From the NCBI RefSeq assembly GCF_004217135.1, contig NZ_SHKK01000001.1:3100001-3164000 (forward strand): 64,000 nucleotides of DNA, given 5' to 3'. A program made the translations under genes and the position numbers. Under the pieces are notes generated by a model. The model searched no databases. It was not told the DNA's origin and saw only the letters and a list, made by a program, of their open reading frames with translations. Below, one piece after another: positions 25,825 to 34,981 of the stretch (positions are counted from its first letter, which is position 1; each line of letters opens with the position of its first letter). Origin of the DNA: Micromonospora violae. GTDB taxonomy: Bacteria; Actinomycetota; Actinomycetes; Mycobacteriales; Micromonosporaceae.

Positions 25825-26729
25825 GATCGAGTCACTCCTCTACGCGTGGAAGGCATCGGCGCCGGACCGCGTGACCGGCCGGCGATCCCTGCTCGGCACG
25901 CCGAGCGAAGGCAGTCGCAAGCAGTCAAGCAATGACAGCGGCCCCAAAACTGCACAAACACTCACTAATAACCCGAAAAGGCGAACAGTCGTACACACGT
26001 CACGTGCGAGCTGTCGCGCCGAGGCAAGAGCTCGGATCGATGGCGGGGCCTCCCCTGCCGCGCCGAGCCCGTCACACCGGGGACGTTCACGACTGCCGCC
26101 TGCCCACCTGCGGCGACCGGCTACCGATCGGGCCACGCTGCGGGCTCTGCCCCAGACCGGCCTTTACCCTGTCGATCATGAACCGACCTGGCCTGACAAG
26201 CCGAGCCGGGTCAGAGTGGCGCGCAGCACTCCGCGGGAAACAGGACGCCGCACCTGTCGGCTCCGCCTGAAAACTGGCGGCGTTGACATCGGGTAACTCT
26301 CTAGGATCTCGCGGCGGCCACGTCCACGGTGAAAACGCCCGTCAGCCGGCGCCCCCGGAACACCTCGCTGGACCCGTGTACGAGGCGGACCCCCAGCGCC
26401 GAGGCGCGTACCAGCGGCTTTGTCAGGTCCCGCATAAATCGGGATCCAACGTAGTTTTAGACATCGAGCGATCATCACCGCGGCACTTGGGCGCTGCACC
26501 GGCGCGACGACGGCCGCGTATGTGCTGGCCTCGTGGCAACCGGTGGCGACTTCCCGTGGCCGAACGCTCGTGTCGAGTCCGTCCCTCTCCAGCCTTCAAC
26601 AACGCGGCCGGCCGCACGAAGGTACGGCGCCGTGTGGATGCCAAGGAATGGCTCGACCGATAGGCCGGACTGTGGCTGGAGATCTAGCGCGGCTCTCAGC
26701 TCAGTGATTGAAATCCGCCGCTGACGGTC
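25825..26729. other. 0.9-kb region without a recognisable gene
   Basis: Short open frames occur on both strands but none has a family pattern, good start or consistent codon use. The part 25915-25990 is relatively A-rich and may hold the promoter of the leftward HEXXH-protein gene. I see no tRNA, repeat array or clear hairpin. Possibly decayed DNA at the border of the island that follows. Confidence 0.5.
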
Positions 26730-27434
26730 TCAGTCACCGACCGGATCGAGCGCACGATCCTTTGGAATTCGCCAACCCGCGGGAACCCGATCGTCAGCGA
26801 TACTCGGATTGGTGGGCGGCAGGTGCCGTTCCTCAATCTGCACTACGTAGCGGTACCACCCCGACTCTGCGTGAAACCTCGCCAACCAGAGATCCCATGC
26901 GCCCAGTGGTTGCTCACGATCCCGTCGTGCCCGGCCCCGGAACCAGATGTCCGAGATCCCCGGTGGGAGCACGATGTCATCGACGTGCTCAGCTTCTGCG
27001 CCGTCGTAAGAATCGGACAGTCGGTAGAAGTAGTTACCGTCCTGGTAAGCCCGCGCAAATAGGAAGAGGTGCCGCTCATCGGCCGCTTGGGCCAGGAGTT
27101 TGTCGACGTTCTCGCAAGCCCATTCCTCCGCGAGCATCTCGGAACACACCTGCGCGAGCTCGTTCAGACGCAGGGGGATCGACCCACTCTCAGCCTGAGG
27201 GCGCCCTGCCTTCTTGGCGCGAGCCCAATCAGCCATCAGGCTCGTGGCAGGGGGTGACGTAACCTCAACGACGCCCCGCCGCTCTTGACCATCGCCGTAC
27301 GCCCAGGAGCCATCAGGCATCTTGTCACCGGTGCCGGCATCCGCGAGCTTGATGTCGACCCCGAGCACCTGCTCCATAGCTAAGAAGGCGATCTCTTCTT
27401 CGCGGTTTGCCTTCGTCCCGGTCACGTTGCTCAT
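26730..27434 (-). CDS. Unrecognised 234-residue protein
   Basis: A soluble protein with no recognised family. It has a mixed acidic/basic N-terminus (NREEEIAFLAMEQVLGVDIK), then KMPDGSW, then GVVEVTSPPATSLMADWARA; the pattern PD followed by EVTS is reminiscent of a PD-(D/E)xK nuclease core, but no Lys follows in the expected place and this is weak. The C-terminal half is aromatic (FFARAYQDGN-type, WLARFHAESGWYRYVVQIE). Codon use is less GC-biased than that of its neighbours and it sits next to an ISL3 scar, so recent acquisition is likely. The ATG at 27434 lacks a strong ribosome-binding site. Confidence 0.55.
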   Translation of the reverse strand: MSNVTGTKANREEEIAFLAMEQVLGVDIKLADAGTGDKMPDGSWAYGDGQERRGVVEVTSPPATSLMADWARAKKAGRPQAESGSIPLRLNELAQVCSEMLAEEWACENVDKLLAQAADERHLFLFARAYQDGNYFYRLSDSYDGAEAEHVDDIVLPPGISDIWFRGRARRDREQPLGAWDLWLARFHAESGWYRYVVQIEERHLPPTNPSIADDRVPAGWRIPKDRALDPVGD

Positions 27435-27486
27435 GGCGCGGAGAGTAGCTGCCCGCAGGCAAGGTAGGCGCGTCGGACCGTTGTCG

Positions 27487-27724
27487 GCTCCGGACGCGTT
27501 TGCGGAGAAGGTCGAGGTTCGCGCGGCCGTACATTTGTCGCTTGATCGTCTTGATGCGGTTGACGTGGCGCTCGACCGGGCCTGAGCTCCAGGGTGGGGT
27601 GAGGCCGGCGACGACGGCGTCGCGGTCGCTGGTCAGGCCGGCGGCGAAGCCGCGGATCTCGGGGTATGCGGCATTGCGGGCGCGGTGGATCGAGGTGTCG
27701 AGGTGCTGTCCATCGACAGTGCAC
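27487..27724 (-). pseudogene. ISL3-family transposase C-terminal fragment
   Basis: Minus-strand reading gives YPEIRGFAAGLTSDRDAVVA and then WSSGPVERHVNRIKTIKRQM, YGRANLDLLRKRV, the C-terminal signature of ISL3 transposases. Only about 60-80 codons remain, with no start and no upstream domains. It lies between the unknown gene at 26730 and the last gene of the large conflict operon, marking an island border. Confidence 0.8.
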
Positions 27725-27751
27725 CCGACGGCCTCAGCTGACCGCTGCGAT

Positions 27752-29332
27752 TTACGGTTGAGCTTCCGCCGCCGCCCGTTCATACAGGCGGGCCGCACGC
27801 AGCGGGGATCCGTTCCCGCGATGCAGATCGGCCGCCTCCTTCAGGCGCCCGGCAAGTTCCGCTTCCATGGCGCGTTCGTGCCACGATGCCGCCTCGTCGT
27901 CCGGCGAGTGAGCACTGGGGCCCGGCTGGTCCTGGTCCAGCCGCAGATCGTCGAGCAACTGACGCAGGTCATCGTTCGCCGACTGGGGGACCAGTTCCGG
28001 CAGCTCGCCCACCCACAACGCCCAGACCGGAATCGCGGTGCCCGGATCGAAGACCCAGCAGCCGCGCGGAGTGAGCACCACTGCGCGACTCTGCCCGGCA
28101 TGGAACAGCTCGCGACGGGCTGACGGCGGCACCTGGGGGCGCAGCGAACAACCAAGAGGCAGATAGAGCGGGCCGGGCCCGAGGGCATACAGCGGCTGGC
28201 CGACCGGGATTCGCACCAGGATGCCGCCCGGCGCGATCAGCAGGTGCCGGTCGCGGCCCAGGAGGATCCGGGCGGTTTCGGCCAGCGGATCGCCCTCAAG
28301 TAGCAAACGGATGGTTGACAGCTCGGCATCGTCGACCAGCACGGCGTCCAGAGCCTGGCCCTCGGTGCGGCGCGGGACGATCCGTACCGCTGGCAGTTGC
28401 AGGTCTGGCAGCGCGGCCGGCGCTTCCTCCTCGATCAGCGGGTAGTCCTCGCCCAACTGGACCAGGCCGGCGCTGTCGGCGAACTCGCCGAGCGCGTCGA
28501 GGCGGCGACAGCCGAACGGCGAGGCGGCCAGGACCCACGTTCCGGCATCGACGAGACCGGCCAGCAGGTGGTCGTCGAGCGGGGCCGCAACGGTGTGTTC
28601 GATCAGCAGGTCGTCCTGGCTGCCCGCGATGCGGCAGGTGAGCGCGGCCGGATCCCGGGTCAGGGCGTTGACCAAGGACGGAGGCAGGTTGCCCCGATGC
28701 CCGGACACGGCCAGCTCGATCAGGGTTGTGGTGCCAGCCGGGCCGGGGAACAGCGGACTGAGGCGGACTGGCCGGTGGCGCACGTTCAGGCCCAGATCGA
28801 TGGCGCGCTGGATGATGTGCGCGGCGGCCGCACCGTCGAGCAGGATTCGGAGCCGTTCCACCGGACGGACCGGCACGCGGTGCACCCCCGCGGTCCGGAT
28901 CAGTGTCACGACGTCGCTGCTCACGAGAGTGTTCCGCGGTACGGCGGACTTCGTTTCGGAGACGCCCACCGGTGGCGGGCCGAAGCCGGGGTCGGGTAGC
29001 AGATGATCGCCGGCCGCCACGTACGCGGCAGCCGAGACCATCCGGGCGAGCTGCCGCCCGAGTTGCAGGTCAACCTCGGTGGTCACCCACCATCCGCCGG
29101 TCTCACCATCGCTCAGAACGGACAGGTCCGGCGCAGCATTGGTCGCCCGGAGGACGCCGACGAACGCCAGGGCGCCGGCGGCCGCCGGGAAGCAGCAGGC
29201 GAACAGGACGTCGTGGCGCTCCGGCGCGACCGGCTCTGGCGCCCGCTCGCTCGGCGACGGGACGCCCGGCTCGGTCGGTACCGGCTCCGGGCTCAAGGGC
29301 TCGATGCGTTGCATCGGTCGTGGACCGGTCAC
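27752..29332 (-). CDS. Conflict-system accessory protein (last gene of operon)
   Basis: A 526-residue cytosolic protein. N-terminal 35 residues are Pro/Glu-rich. The next about 130 (FACCFPAAAGALAFVGVLRA to ETKSAVPRNTLV) look like the accessory X-type domains that accompany MoxR/AAA/vWA ternary systems. The middle and C-terminus are beta-rich with repeats such as LLIAPGGILVRIPVGQPLYA and LPLGCSLRPQVPPSARRELF, as expected for a propeller- or sandwich-like platform. The last about 60 residues form helical, TPR-like repeats (ASWHERAMEAELAGRLKEAA). No catalytic motif was seen. GTG 29332 overlaps the stop of the preceding gene (GTGA). Confidence 0.7.
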   Translation of the reverse strand: MTGPRPMQRIEPLSPEPVPTEPGVPSPSERAPEPVAPERHDVLFACCFPAAAGALAFVGVLRATNAAPDLSVLSDGETGGWWVTTEVDLQLGRQLARMVSAAAYVAAGDHLLPDPGFGPPPVGVSETKSAVPRNTLVSSDVVTLIRTAGVHRVPVRPVERLRILLDGAAAAHIIQRAIDLGLNVRHRPVRLSPLFPGPAGTTTLIELAVSGHRGNLPPSLVNALTRDPAALTCRIAGSQDDLLIEHTVAAPLDDHLLAGLVDAGTWVLAASPFGCRRLDALGEFADSAGLVQLGEDYPLIEEEAPAALPDLQLPAVRIVPRRTEGQALDAVLVDDAELSTIRLLLEGDPLAETARILLGRDRHLLIAPGGILVRIPVGQPLYALGPGPLYLPLGCSLRPQVPPSARRELFHAGQSRAVVLTPRGCWVFDPGTAIPVWALWVGELPELVPQSANDDLRQLLDDLRLDQDQPGPSAHSPDDEAASWHERAMEAELAGRLKEAADLHRGNGSPLRAARLYERAAAEAQP

Positions 29333-29901
29333 TGGCCATTCCCTTCACCGAGTCCGGGCGGGAGCACGAGTTCTTCGCCGTACTCCCGTTTGAACCAGTC
29401 GCGCCAGCGCACCACCGCACCGGCGCTCCCCCCGCGCGCCGAGGCCGCGAAGATCAGGGCAGCCTGGTCGGGCCGGCGTAGGGCCGTCGCCACGGCGACC
29501 GCCCACTCCTCGATTGGATCGGCGGCGCCATCCGGCCAGGCCTGCAGACGCTGAACGTCACCGAGCACCAGGAGAATGCGTTCGGCGTGTATGTCCTGCG
29601 CTGCGTCGCATCGAGCTCGAACCAACTGCCAGCGGATGTCGTCCAACTGCCCGCGCTGCTCGACGAGCGCGCGAGCCGACTGGATGTCGTCGACCCGGTG
29701 TGCCAGGAGCCAAGCGGTCCAGAGGAACTGTCCTTCGGACAGGTATGCGTCGGCCGCCTCCCGGTACATCGCCTGCTCGACATAGGCGACGGCGGCACGT
29801 ATCGGCTCGCCCGCGGCGAGGAAGCAGCGTGCGGCATCCGCGGGGGCGGCGGCCTCCAGGTAGCACTCCGCCGCAGCCAGCATCAGAGCGCGGTCAGCCA
29901 T
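29329..29901 (-). CDS. TPR-like helical repeat protein of conflict operon
   Basis: A 190-residue all-helical protein with degenerate TPR-type repeats: ALMLAAAECYLEAAAPADAA, RCFLAAGEPIRAAVAYVEQA, MYREAADAYLSEGQFLWTAW. No enzymatic motif. The C-terminus (VVRWRDWFKREYGEELVLPP) is conserved-looking. It overlaps the end of the MoxR gene by 8 nt and the next gene by 4 nt. A scaffold or adaptor linking MoxR to its partner is the most natural role (inference). Confidence 0.7.
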   Translation of the reverse strand: MADRALMLAAAECYLEAAAPADAARCFLAAGEPIRAAVAYVEQAMYREAADAYLSEGQFLWTAWLLAHRVDDIQSARALVEQRGQLDDIRWQLVRARCDAAQDIHAERILLVLGDVQRLQAWPDGAADPIEEWAVAVATALRRPDQAALIFAASARGGSAGAVVRWRDWFKREYGEELVLPPGLGEGNGQ

Positions 29902-31081
29902 TCGGCTCGAAACGTTCGCGGTACGCCGCCACCGTCTCGCGCTGGGCCTGTTGCAGCTGCCCGAGCACCTCCTGCCCAGCGGGATGGTCCCGCTGCACCT
30001 CGGTGGTCAGGCGGTGCAGCCGCCGGATCACCTCGCGCCATTCGTCGGCCGTCTGCGCCGATTCCCGCAGCCGCATGATGTGGCGCACGTCGAGGCTGAT
30101 CTCCGTGATGTCCCGCACCTGACGGCCCCGCTCGAGCACCGACACCTGATGGTCGGCGAGGATGCGCCGGATCGAGACCTCGTCCTGCGGGAGTGTCCAC
30201 AGGTGCACCAGCTGCCCCAGGTCGGACAGCTCGGCCCGCGGACGGCCGGAGAGCAGCGCCGAGGCGGCGAACGTCTTCATGGCCTTGACCGCGCGGCGGT
30301 CCGAGAACACGACGCCCTCGGAGCGGAACGTCCGCAGGATCTCGGCGAAGGTGTCCCGGACGCCGCTGACGTCGACATCGGCCACCGCGTTCTGCAACTG
30401 GATGAGCTCGGTCAACGGAAATGTCACCTCGGTACGGGCGGTCACCGGCTCGACTTCGGCCGCCGCCGTGCGGATCCGGTCCCGTTCACCGCGCCAGCCA
30501 ATGTCGAGCACGTCCTCGATCAGGTCGTCGGCGACGTAGTCGAGGTTGCACCGCAGCAGGAACCGGTCGGAGAAGGCGGCAAGCAGCGGGTCGTCCGGGA
30601 TCTCGTTGGACGAGGCGAACAGCGAGATCAGGTCGAGCTCGACGGCTTCGCTGCCGTTGTAGAACCGCCGCTCGTTGACGATCGTGAGAAGCGAGTTGAG
30701 GATCGCGCTGCTGCCCTGGAAGACCTCGTCCAGGAAGGCGATGTGTGCGGTCGGCAGCATCCCGTCGGTGTTCACCCGGTAGCTTCCGCGCTGGAAGGCC
30801 GCCAGATCCAGCGGGCCGAACAACTCGGCCGGCTCGGTGAAGCGGGTCAACAGGTAGGCGAAATAGCGCACGTCGAGCAGCTTCCGCAGGCGGTCGATGA
30901 CGCTGCTCTTGGCGGTGCCCGGCGGCCCGATCAGCAGGGCATGCTCGCGGCACAGGGTGGCCATGGCGACGATGTCGATGACGTCGTCCCGGTCCACGAA
31001 CTGAGTTTTCACCTCGGCCAGCCGCGTCGCGTACGTCGCCGCCTTGATCCGGATGTCACGGTCGAGTTGGACCACGGTCAC
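29894..31081 (-). CDS. MoxR-type AAA+ ATPase
   Basis: A 395-residue MoxR/RavA-like AAA+ chaperone ATPase. Walker A GPPGTAKS at 52-59, Walker B-type AFLDEVFQGSSAILNSLLTI, sensor 1 in LFASSNEIPDDPLLAAF and arginine-finger region SDRFLLR. The lid follows (REVEVTF-like strand then SAVKAMKTFAASALLS-type helices). MoxR ATPases remodel targets together with vWA proteins; in NTP-driven conflict systems they form the ternary core with a second AAA ATPase. GTG 31081 lies 5 nt after the stop of the AAA gene. Neither partner is optional in known ternary loci, which supports this reading. Confidence 0.92.
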   Translation of the reverse strand: MTVVQLDRDIRIKAATYATRLAEVKTQFVDRDDVIDIVAMATLCREHALLIGPPGTAKSSVIDRLRKLLDVRYFAYLLTRFTEPAELFGPLDLAAFQRGSYRVNTDGMLPTAHIAFLDEVFQGSSAILNSLLTIVNERRFYNGSEAVELDLISLFASSNEIPDDPLLAAFSDRFLLRCNLDYVADDLIEDVLDIGWRGERDRIRTAAAEVEPVTARTEVTFPLTELIQLQNAVADVDVSGVRDTFAEILRTFRSEGVVFSDRRAVKAMKTFAASALLSGRPRAELSDLGQLVHLWTLPQDEVSIRRILADHQVSVLERGRQVRDITEISLDVRHIMRLRESAQTADEWREVIRRLHRLTTEVQRDHPAGQEVLGQLQQAQRETVAAYRERFEPNG

Positions 31082-31086
31082 GACGG

Positions 31087-33132
31087 TTACTCCTCTTCGG
31101 GGTCGGTGCTGGGCTCACTCGGCCGGATCACGGGAGCCGATCCGCCAGTCGGAACGGTTTCGATGACGGTCAGTTCGCGCTCGGGCGAGGAACGCCGGGC
31201 CGGTCGTCGTAACGGAGTGAGGACGGTGAAGGTTGCCCGCCGCCCCGGTCTGGTGCCCACTACCTCGGGGCTGTCAATTTCGTGTTCCTGTTGGCCGAGC
31301 CGGAGGGCGCCGACCAGTTCGCCGAGCCGGCGGGCGTCGGCTCGGCGGCGCGGCTCGCCGACCAGCTCGTCGGCGCGGGCGTCGCGGAAGATCGAGCGGA
31401 TCTCGTCGCCGTTCATCCGGTCCGTGGCGCGACTGATCCGGTCGAGCAGCCCGTCGGAGACCGGGATGCCGAAGTGCCGGGCGTGCACCTTGGCGATCTC
31501 CCGCCGGGCGAGCTCGTCCGGCAGGTCGATCCGGATCGGGCGGAATCGGCTCGGCCGCAGAAGAGCGTCGTCGATGATGTCGATCCGGTTCGTGGTGCCG
31601 ATGATCAGCACCGGCACTTCGGGACGGAAGCCGTCGAGCTCGGTCAGCAGCTGGGCGACGATCGCGTTGCCGGCCCGGCTGCCGCCGTCGCTACGGCCTG
31701 ACCGGCGCCCCGCGATGGAGTCGAACTCGTCGAAGACCACCACGGTCGGCGCGTTGCGGCGGGCCTCGGCGAACAGTTCGCGTACCTTGCGCTCGCTCTC
31801 ACCCACGTACATATCGGTAATCTCCGGCCCGGAGATCACCTGGATAGTGGCGTCCATCTTGTTCGCCACAGCCTTTGCGAACAGCGTCTTACCGGTGCCT
31901 GGCGGTCCGTGGAAGATGAACCCGCGCGGCACCAGGTCGTGTCGCAGGTCCTCGGGCAGGTCGACGGCGCCGCTGACGATCTTCAAGGCGCGTTTGAGCT
32001 CGTCCTTGACCGTGTCGTACCCGCCGATCTCCTCGAATGTCACCGTCGGCATCTCGAACGAGCTGGACGCCCGGGCCTTGAACACCCGCAACTCCTGTAC
32101 GAGGTCGGTGAAGCGGGGGCGCTCCGAACCGGCACCAGTCGTCGGCCGGTGCTGGTGGAAGGCGAAGCGCAGCGCATGCCGCAGCCGGACCGCGTTCATG
32201 CCGGCGATGTGCTTGTACAGCTCCGGTGCGTCGAACCCGTCGAACAGGTCTGCCTCCTCCCGGGTTACGAGGGCCTGGCCGATCGGGGTCCGGCCTCCGC
32301 CGGACGTCGTCACCTCGCGGGGCAGGATGTCGATCGGCATCTGCACGCCGAACCGGTTCGCCAGGACCTCGGGAACCATGAGCGACGGGTCGGTGAAGCC
32401 GAGCAGGATGCACTCACTGCGCGAATAGAGCACGTCGGTCAATTCCCGGCCCTCTAGCGTCAGCGCCGCGTCGCTGCCACCGGCCAGCAGGTCGAGATGC
32501 GGAACAACGACGACCTGGTGGTCTTTCGCCTCCCTGACCATGCGGGCCAGCGTGGCCAGCAGCGCGGCCCGGCGGCCGGTGCCCATGCTCATCACGTCGC
32601 CAACGGCCACGGCGGGCAGCTCGCCGAGCAGCGGCTCGCGCCCTGCCCGCCCCGGCACCTCGCGGACGAGGTGTTCGACCAGCAGTTTGTCACACCGGAT
32701 GAGCACCGACAGCCCGCTGTTGAGGTACGCAGCCGCTCGGTTGATCTCGACATGGTGGGCGGTGAGCACAGCCTCGCGCTCGCTGACTCGTTCCGGGTTG
32801 CCGTTCGGCAGAACACCCAGGGACGGTCCGGCCGCCGGCTGCGCCGAAGCGGAGGGGGCGACCTGCTCCGGTTCCGGCGCCGGTTCGGAGCTCGCGAGCG
32901 GCAGCGGGATGCCCGGCGGCAGGTACAGTGCGGCCGCGCCGAGCGGCTCGACGCGCAACGCCAGCGACTTCACCGGCACCTGCAGGTGTTCCTCGTCGAG
33001 GGGCTGCAGCCCGAATGCCGGATGCTCCCGCAGCAGGTCGCCAAGAGTGAGGTCCGGTTCGTCCATTCGCGCGATCGAGTACCGGTCGCTGAGGGCCTTG
33101 GGGTGAACTGCGGCTAAGGCGAGGGTAAGCAT
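31087..33132 (-). CDS. Cdc48/FtsH-like AAA ATPase with degenerate first AAA module
   Basis: A 681-residue protein. Residues 1-110 form an N-domain (LTLGDLLREHPAFGLQPLDE; LGAAALYLPPGIPLPL). Residues about 140-320 look like an AAA module that has lost Walker A and the DE pair (VVVVPHLDLLAGG). The active module has Walker A GPPGTGKT at 409-416, Walker B VVVFDEFD with D468-E469, sensor IIGTTNR and arginine finger LLRPSRF. It thus resembles proteasomal or Cdc48-type unfoldases, and could extract or unfold modified proteins. No protease domain (no HEXXH) follows, unlike FtsH. ATG 33132 starts 8 nt after the upstream stop. Confidence 0.88.
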   Translation of the reverse strand: MLTLALAAVHPKALSDRYSIARMDEPDLTLGDLLREHPAFGLQPLDEEHLQVPVKSLALRVEPLGAAALYLPPGIPLPLASSEPAPEPEQVAPSASAQPAAGPSLGVLPNGNPERVSEREAVLTAHHVEINRAAAYLNSGLSVLIRCDKLLVEHLVREVPGRAGREPLLGELPAVAVGDVMSMGTGRRAALLATLARMVREAKDHQVVVVPHLDLLAGGSDAALTLEGRELTDVLYSRSECILLGFTDPSLMVPEVLANRFGVQMPIDILPREVTTSGGGRTPIGQALVTREEADLFDGFDAPELYKHIAGMNAVRLRHALRFAFHQHRPTTGAGSERPRFTDLVQELRVFKARASSSFEMPTVTFEEIGGYDTVKDELKRALKIVSGAVDLPEDLRHDLVPRGFIFHGPPGTGKTLFAKAVANKMDATIQVISGPEITDMYVGESERKVRELFAEARRNAPTVVVFDEFDSIAGRRSGRSDGGSRAGNAIVAQLLTELDGFRPEVPVLIIGTTNRIDIIDDALLRPSRFRPIRIDLPDELARREIAKVHARHFGIPVSDGLLDRISRATDRMNGDEIRSIFRDARADELVGEPRRRADARRLGELVGALRLGQQEHEIDSPEVVGTRPGRRATFTVLTPLRRPARRSSPERELTVIETVPTGGSAPVIRPSEPSTDPEEE

Positions 33133-33140
33133 CGGCTGGG

Positions 33141-33995
33141 TTATCCCTTCGGCAGGAGGCCGAGACGCAGAATCGCGTCGAGGACCGGCCGGTGACCGTC
33201 CAGTAGCGGCCGCGACCGGAGCAGGTCGGGCTGGTCGCAGTCGAGCCGGGCGAGCGGGATCCAGAACCGCAGAACGGCGAGCGCATCCGACGGCCGGGCG
33301 CGCATTCGGCTCGCCTCGCGGATCGCGATGCGGATCCGCCGGTCCCAGGCCGGCCCGTGCCGCAGCCGGGCTAGAACGTAAAGGTCGAGAAGCCAGCCCG
33401 TACGGTTGGTGACCAGCCGGTCCAGCACCAGACTGCGCCATCGCAACGCGTCCGGGTCGGACGACGGTGCGGCCCAGGCGTGCCGGAGGACCCGCTCACC
33501 GCCGGGCCTGTCGAGGAGCTGGCCGGCGAGGGCCATCTCCGTCTCGTGGGATTCCGCCGCGAGGGCCTCCAGGGTGGGCCGGTGCAGGACCCGGGACAGC
33601 GGCGACACGGCAAGAAAGCTCTCCGCCAGTGGAGCCGCCTGCACCAGCGCGCGTTCGGTGATCGCGTGCCGGGCGAGCGCCGCCGACCAGCCGGCCGGCC
33701 CGGTGATCGGCAGCGGCTCGGCCAGACCGACCAGCCGCGTGGCGGCCTCGGCGCGGGCACCGAGCGCCGCGGCGAGCAGCACACCGCCGGTGTCGGCGGG
33801 CGTGTCGTCGCCGAACGGTGGTGAGCCGGCGCCAAGCCGGGCGGCGCAGGCAGCGGCCAGCACGGCGAGGCCGTGCCGGGTCTGTTCGCTGGGCGTAGCC
33901 AGGTCGCCCGCCGCCGTCAGGTCGCCGCTGGGGATCGGCCCCTCGGCGCGGATCGCCCAGCGCAGCACAGCCCGCGCTGTGGTCTCCGCGGTCAC
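33141..33995 (-). CDS. Helical protein of conflict operon, unknown
   Basis: A 284-residue, almost entirely helical soluble protein (ATTARAVLRWAIRAE at the start; VLRHAWAAPSSDPDALRWRS; IRIAIREASRMRARPSDALA; VLDAILRLGLLPKG at the end). I recognise no family. The GTG at 33995 overlaps the JAMM-peptidase stop (GTGA), and the AAA gene follows after 8 nt, so it is an integral part of the operon. HEAT/TPR-like adaptor function between the deconjugating peptidase and the ATPase is possible from position alone. Confidence 0.6.
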   Translation of the reverse strand: MTAETTARAVLRWAIRAEGPIPSGDLTAAGDLATPSEQTRHGLAVLAAACAARLGAGSPPFGDDTPADTGGVLLAAALGARAEAATRLVGLAEPLPITGPAGWSAALARHAITERALVQAAPLAESFLAVSPLSRVLHRPTLEALAAESHETEMALAGQLLDRPGGERVLRHAWAAPSSDPDALRWRSLVLDRLVTNRTGWLLDLYVLARLRHGPAWDRRIRIAIREASRMRARPSDALAVLRFWIPLARLDCDQPDLLRSRPLLDGHRPVLDAILRLGLLPKG

Positions 33996-34981
33996 GCGGC
34001 CTGCACCTGGTACGGCGCCGAGCCGATGACGCCCTGCTGGTCGGCGTAGAACCGCAGCACGCGCTTGTCTCCGTGCAGGTTGATCAGGCCGGCGATCTGC
34101 CAGTGGCGCCGGAAGGTGGAGGCGTGCAGTTCCAGGTCGATCGTGGACAACCCCATCTCGACCGTCGCCGGAAACAGGTGGGTATGGAACCAGCCGACCA
34201 GCTTCTCAGACTGACGTCGGGCCGCCACGGTTTCGCTGACCCGGACGAAGCTGTCGCCGGTGAACGTGAAGTGCAACAGCGAGGCGCCGGTCCGTTCGGC
34301 CGTGAGCACGGCGGTGATCAGCACGATGTGACGGTCGGGATGCTCGGAGTCGCGGTACGGGCGGCCGACGAGAAACCCCCCCTCTTCCACCTCGCGGGAC
34401 AATTCCATGTCGTAAAGCAACTGGTCGCGTACCTCTCGGGTGAGAATGACTCCCACCCGCCCGGAGGCGTCATCCTCGGGCGCGCCCAGACTTGCCGCCG
34501 TCGCCGAAGGCGGAGGTTCGGCGATCTCCTCGAGGTGGAACACCGGTTGCCGCCGCCGCGCCTGGATTTCGATACTTCCCTCGTTGGCCGGTGTGGGGCG
34601 GCTCAGTGACAGCCCGGCCAGGCCGTCCGCGATGATTCCGAAGCCCATTTCGTGCTCCTCAGGAAAGCTCTTGCCGAGCAGCTGCTGCAGCGGGTAGCCG
34701 ACGATTTCGCGTACCGAGTGCGGGTGCTGGTAGACCACCGTGGCACCGTGCCGGATCCGGACCTGTAGGTACCCGTGGCTGCCGCGCAGGTTGACGAGCG
34801 TCGGATTGCCACGCAAGGTGGTTCGGTCCTGGATCGGCAGCAGCGTCAGGTGGAATTCCGCCCCGTCCAGCGGCCGGCCCAGCAGGGCTTCAAAGACCGG
34901 TGTCAGCAGGTCGGTCAGCCCGACACTGCCGAACTTGGTGAGCGTGTCGGTCCGGTAGAGCTCCACCGCGGCGTGGGTCAT
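33992..34981 (-). CDS. JAMM/JAB metallo-isopeptidase
   Basis: A 329-residue protein. Residues 1-160 are an N-terminal beta-rich region (VELYRTDTLTKFGSVGLTDL; YLQVRIRHGATVVYQHPHSV) of no recognised family. Residues about 175-320 are an MPN+/JAMM domain: Glu199/Glu200 in VEEGGFLVG, His266-Thr-His268 and, ten residues on, Ser279-x-x-Asp282 (GLSTIDLELH). These zinc ligands are those of deubiquitinases such as Rpn11; the loop is three residues longer than the usual seven. It would cleave ubiquitin-like conjugates or process the modifier. Its ATG shares a base with the stop of the E2 gene. Confidence 0.88.
   Translation of the reverse strand: MTHAAVELYRTDTLTKFGSVGLTDLLTPVFEALLGRPLDGAEFHLTLLPIQDRTTLRGNPTLVNLRGSHGYLQVRIRHGATVVYQHPHSVREIVGYPLQQLLGKSFPEEHEMGFGIIADGLAGLSLSRPTPANEGSIEIQARRRQPVFHLEEIAEPPPSATAASLGAPEDDASGRVGVILTREVRDQLLYDMELSREVEEGGFLVGRPYRDSEHPDRHIVLITAVLTAERTGASLLHFTFTGDSFVRVSETVAARRQSEKLVGWFHTHLFPATVEMGLSTIDLELHASTFRRHWQIAGLINLHGDKRVLRFYADQQGVIGSAPYQVQAA

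Noticed and set aside
26283..26663. 126-codon rightward frame in the gene-free stretch
   Set aside because: No start context, no family pattern, overlapping alternative frames of equal quality.
27325..27798. 157-codon gene over the ISL3 scar
   Set aside because: Only the middle about 60 codons resemble transposase; the ends are shadows of flanking genes.
29951..32428. 825-codon frame antisense to the MoxR and AAA genes
   Set aside because: No family pattern and no ribosome-binding site; both ATPase genes on the other strand have intact catalytic motifs.
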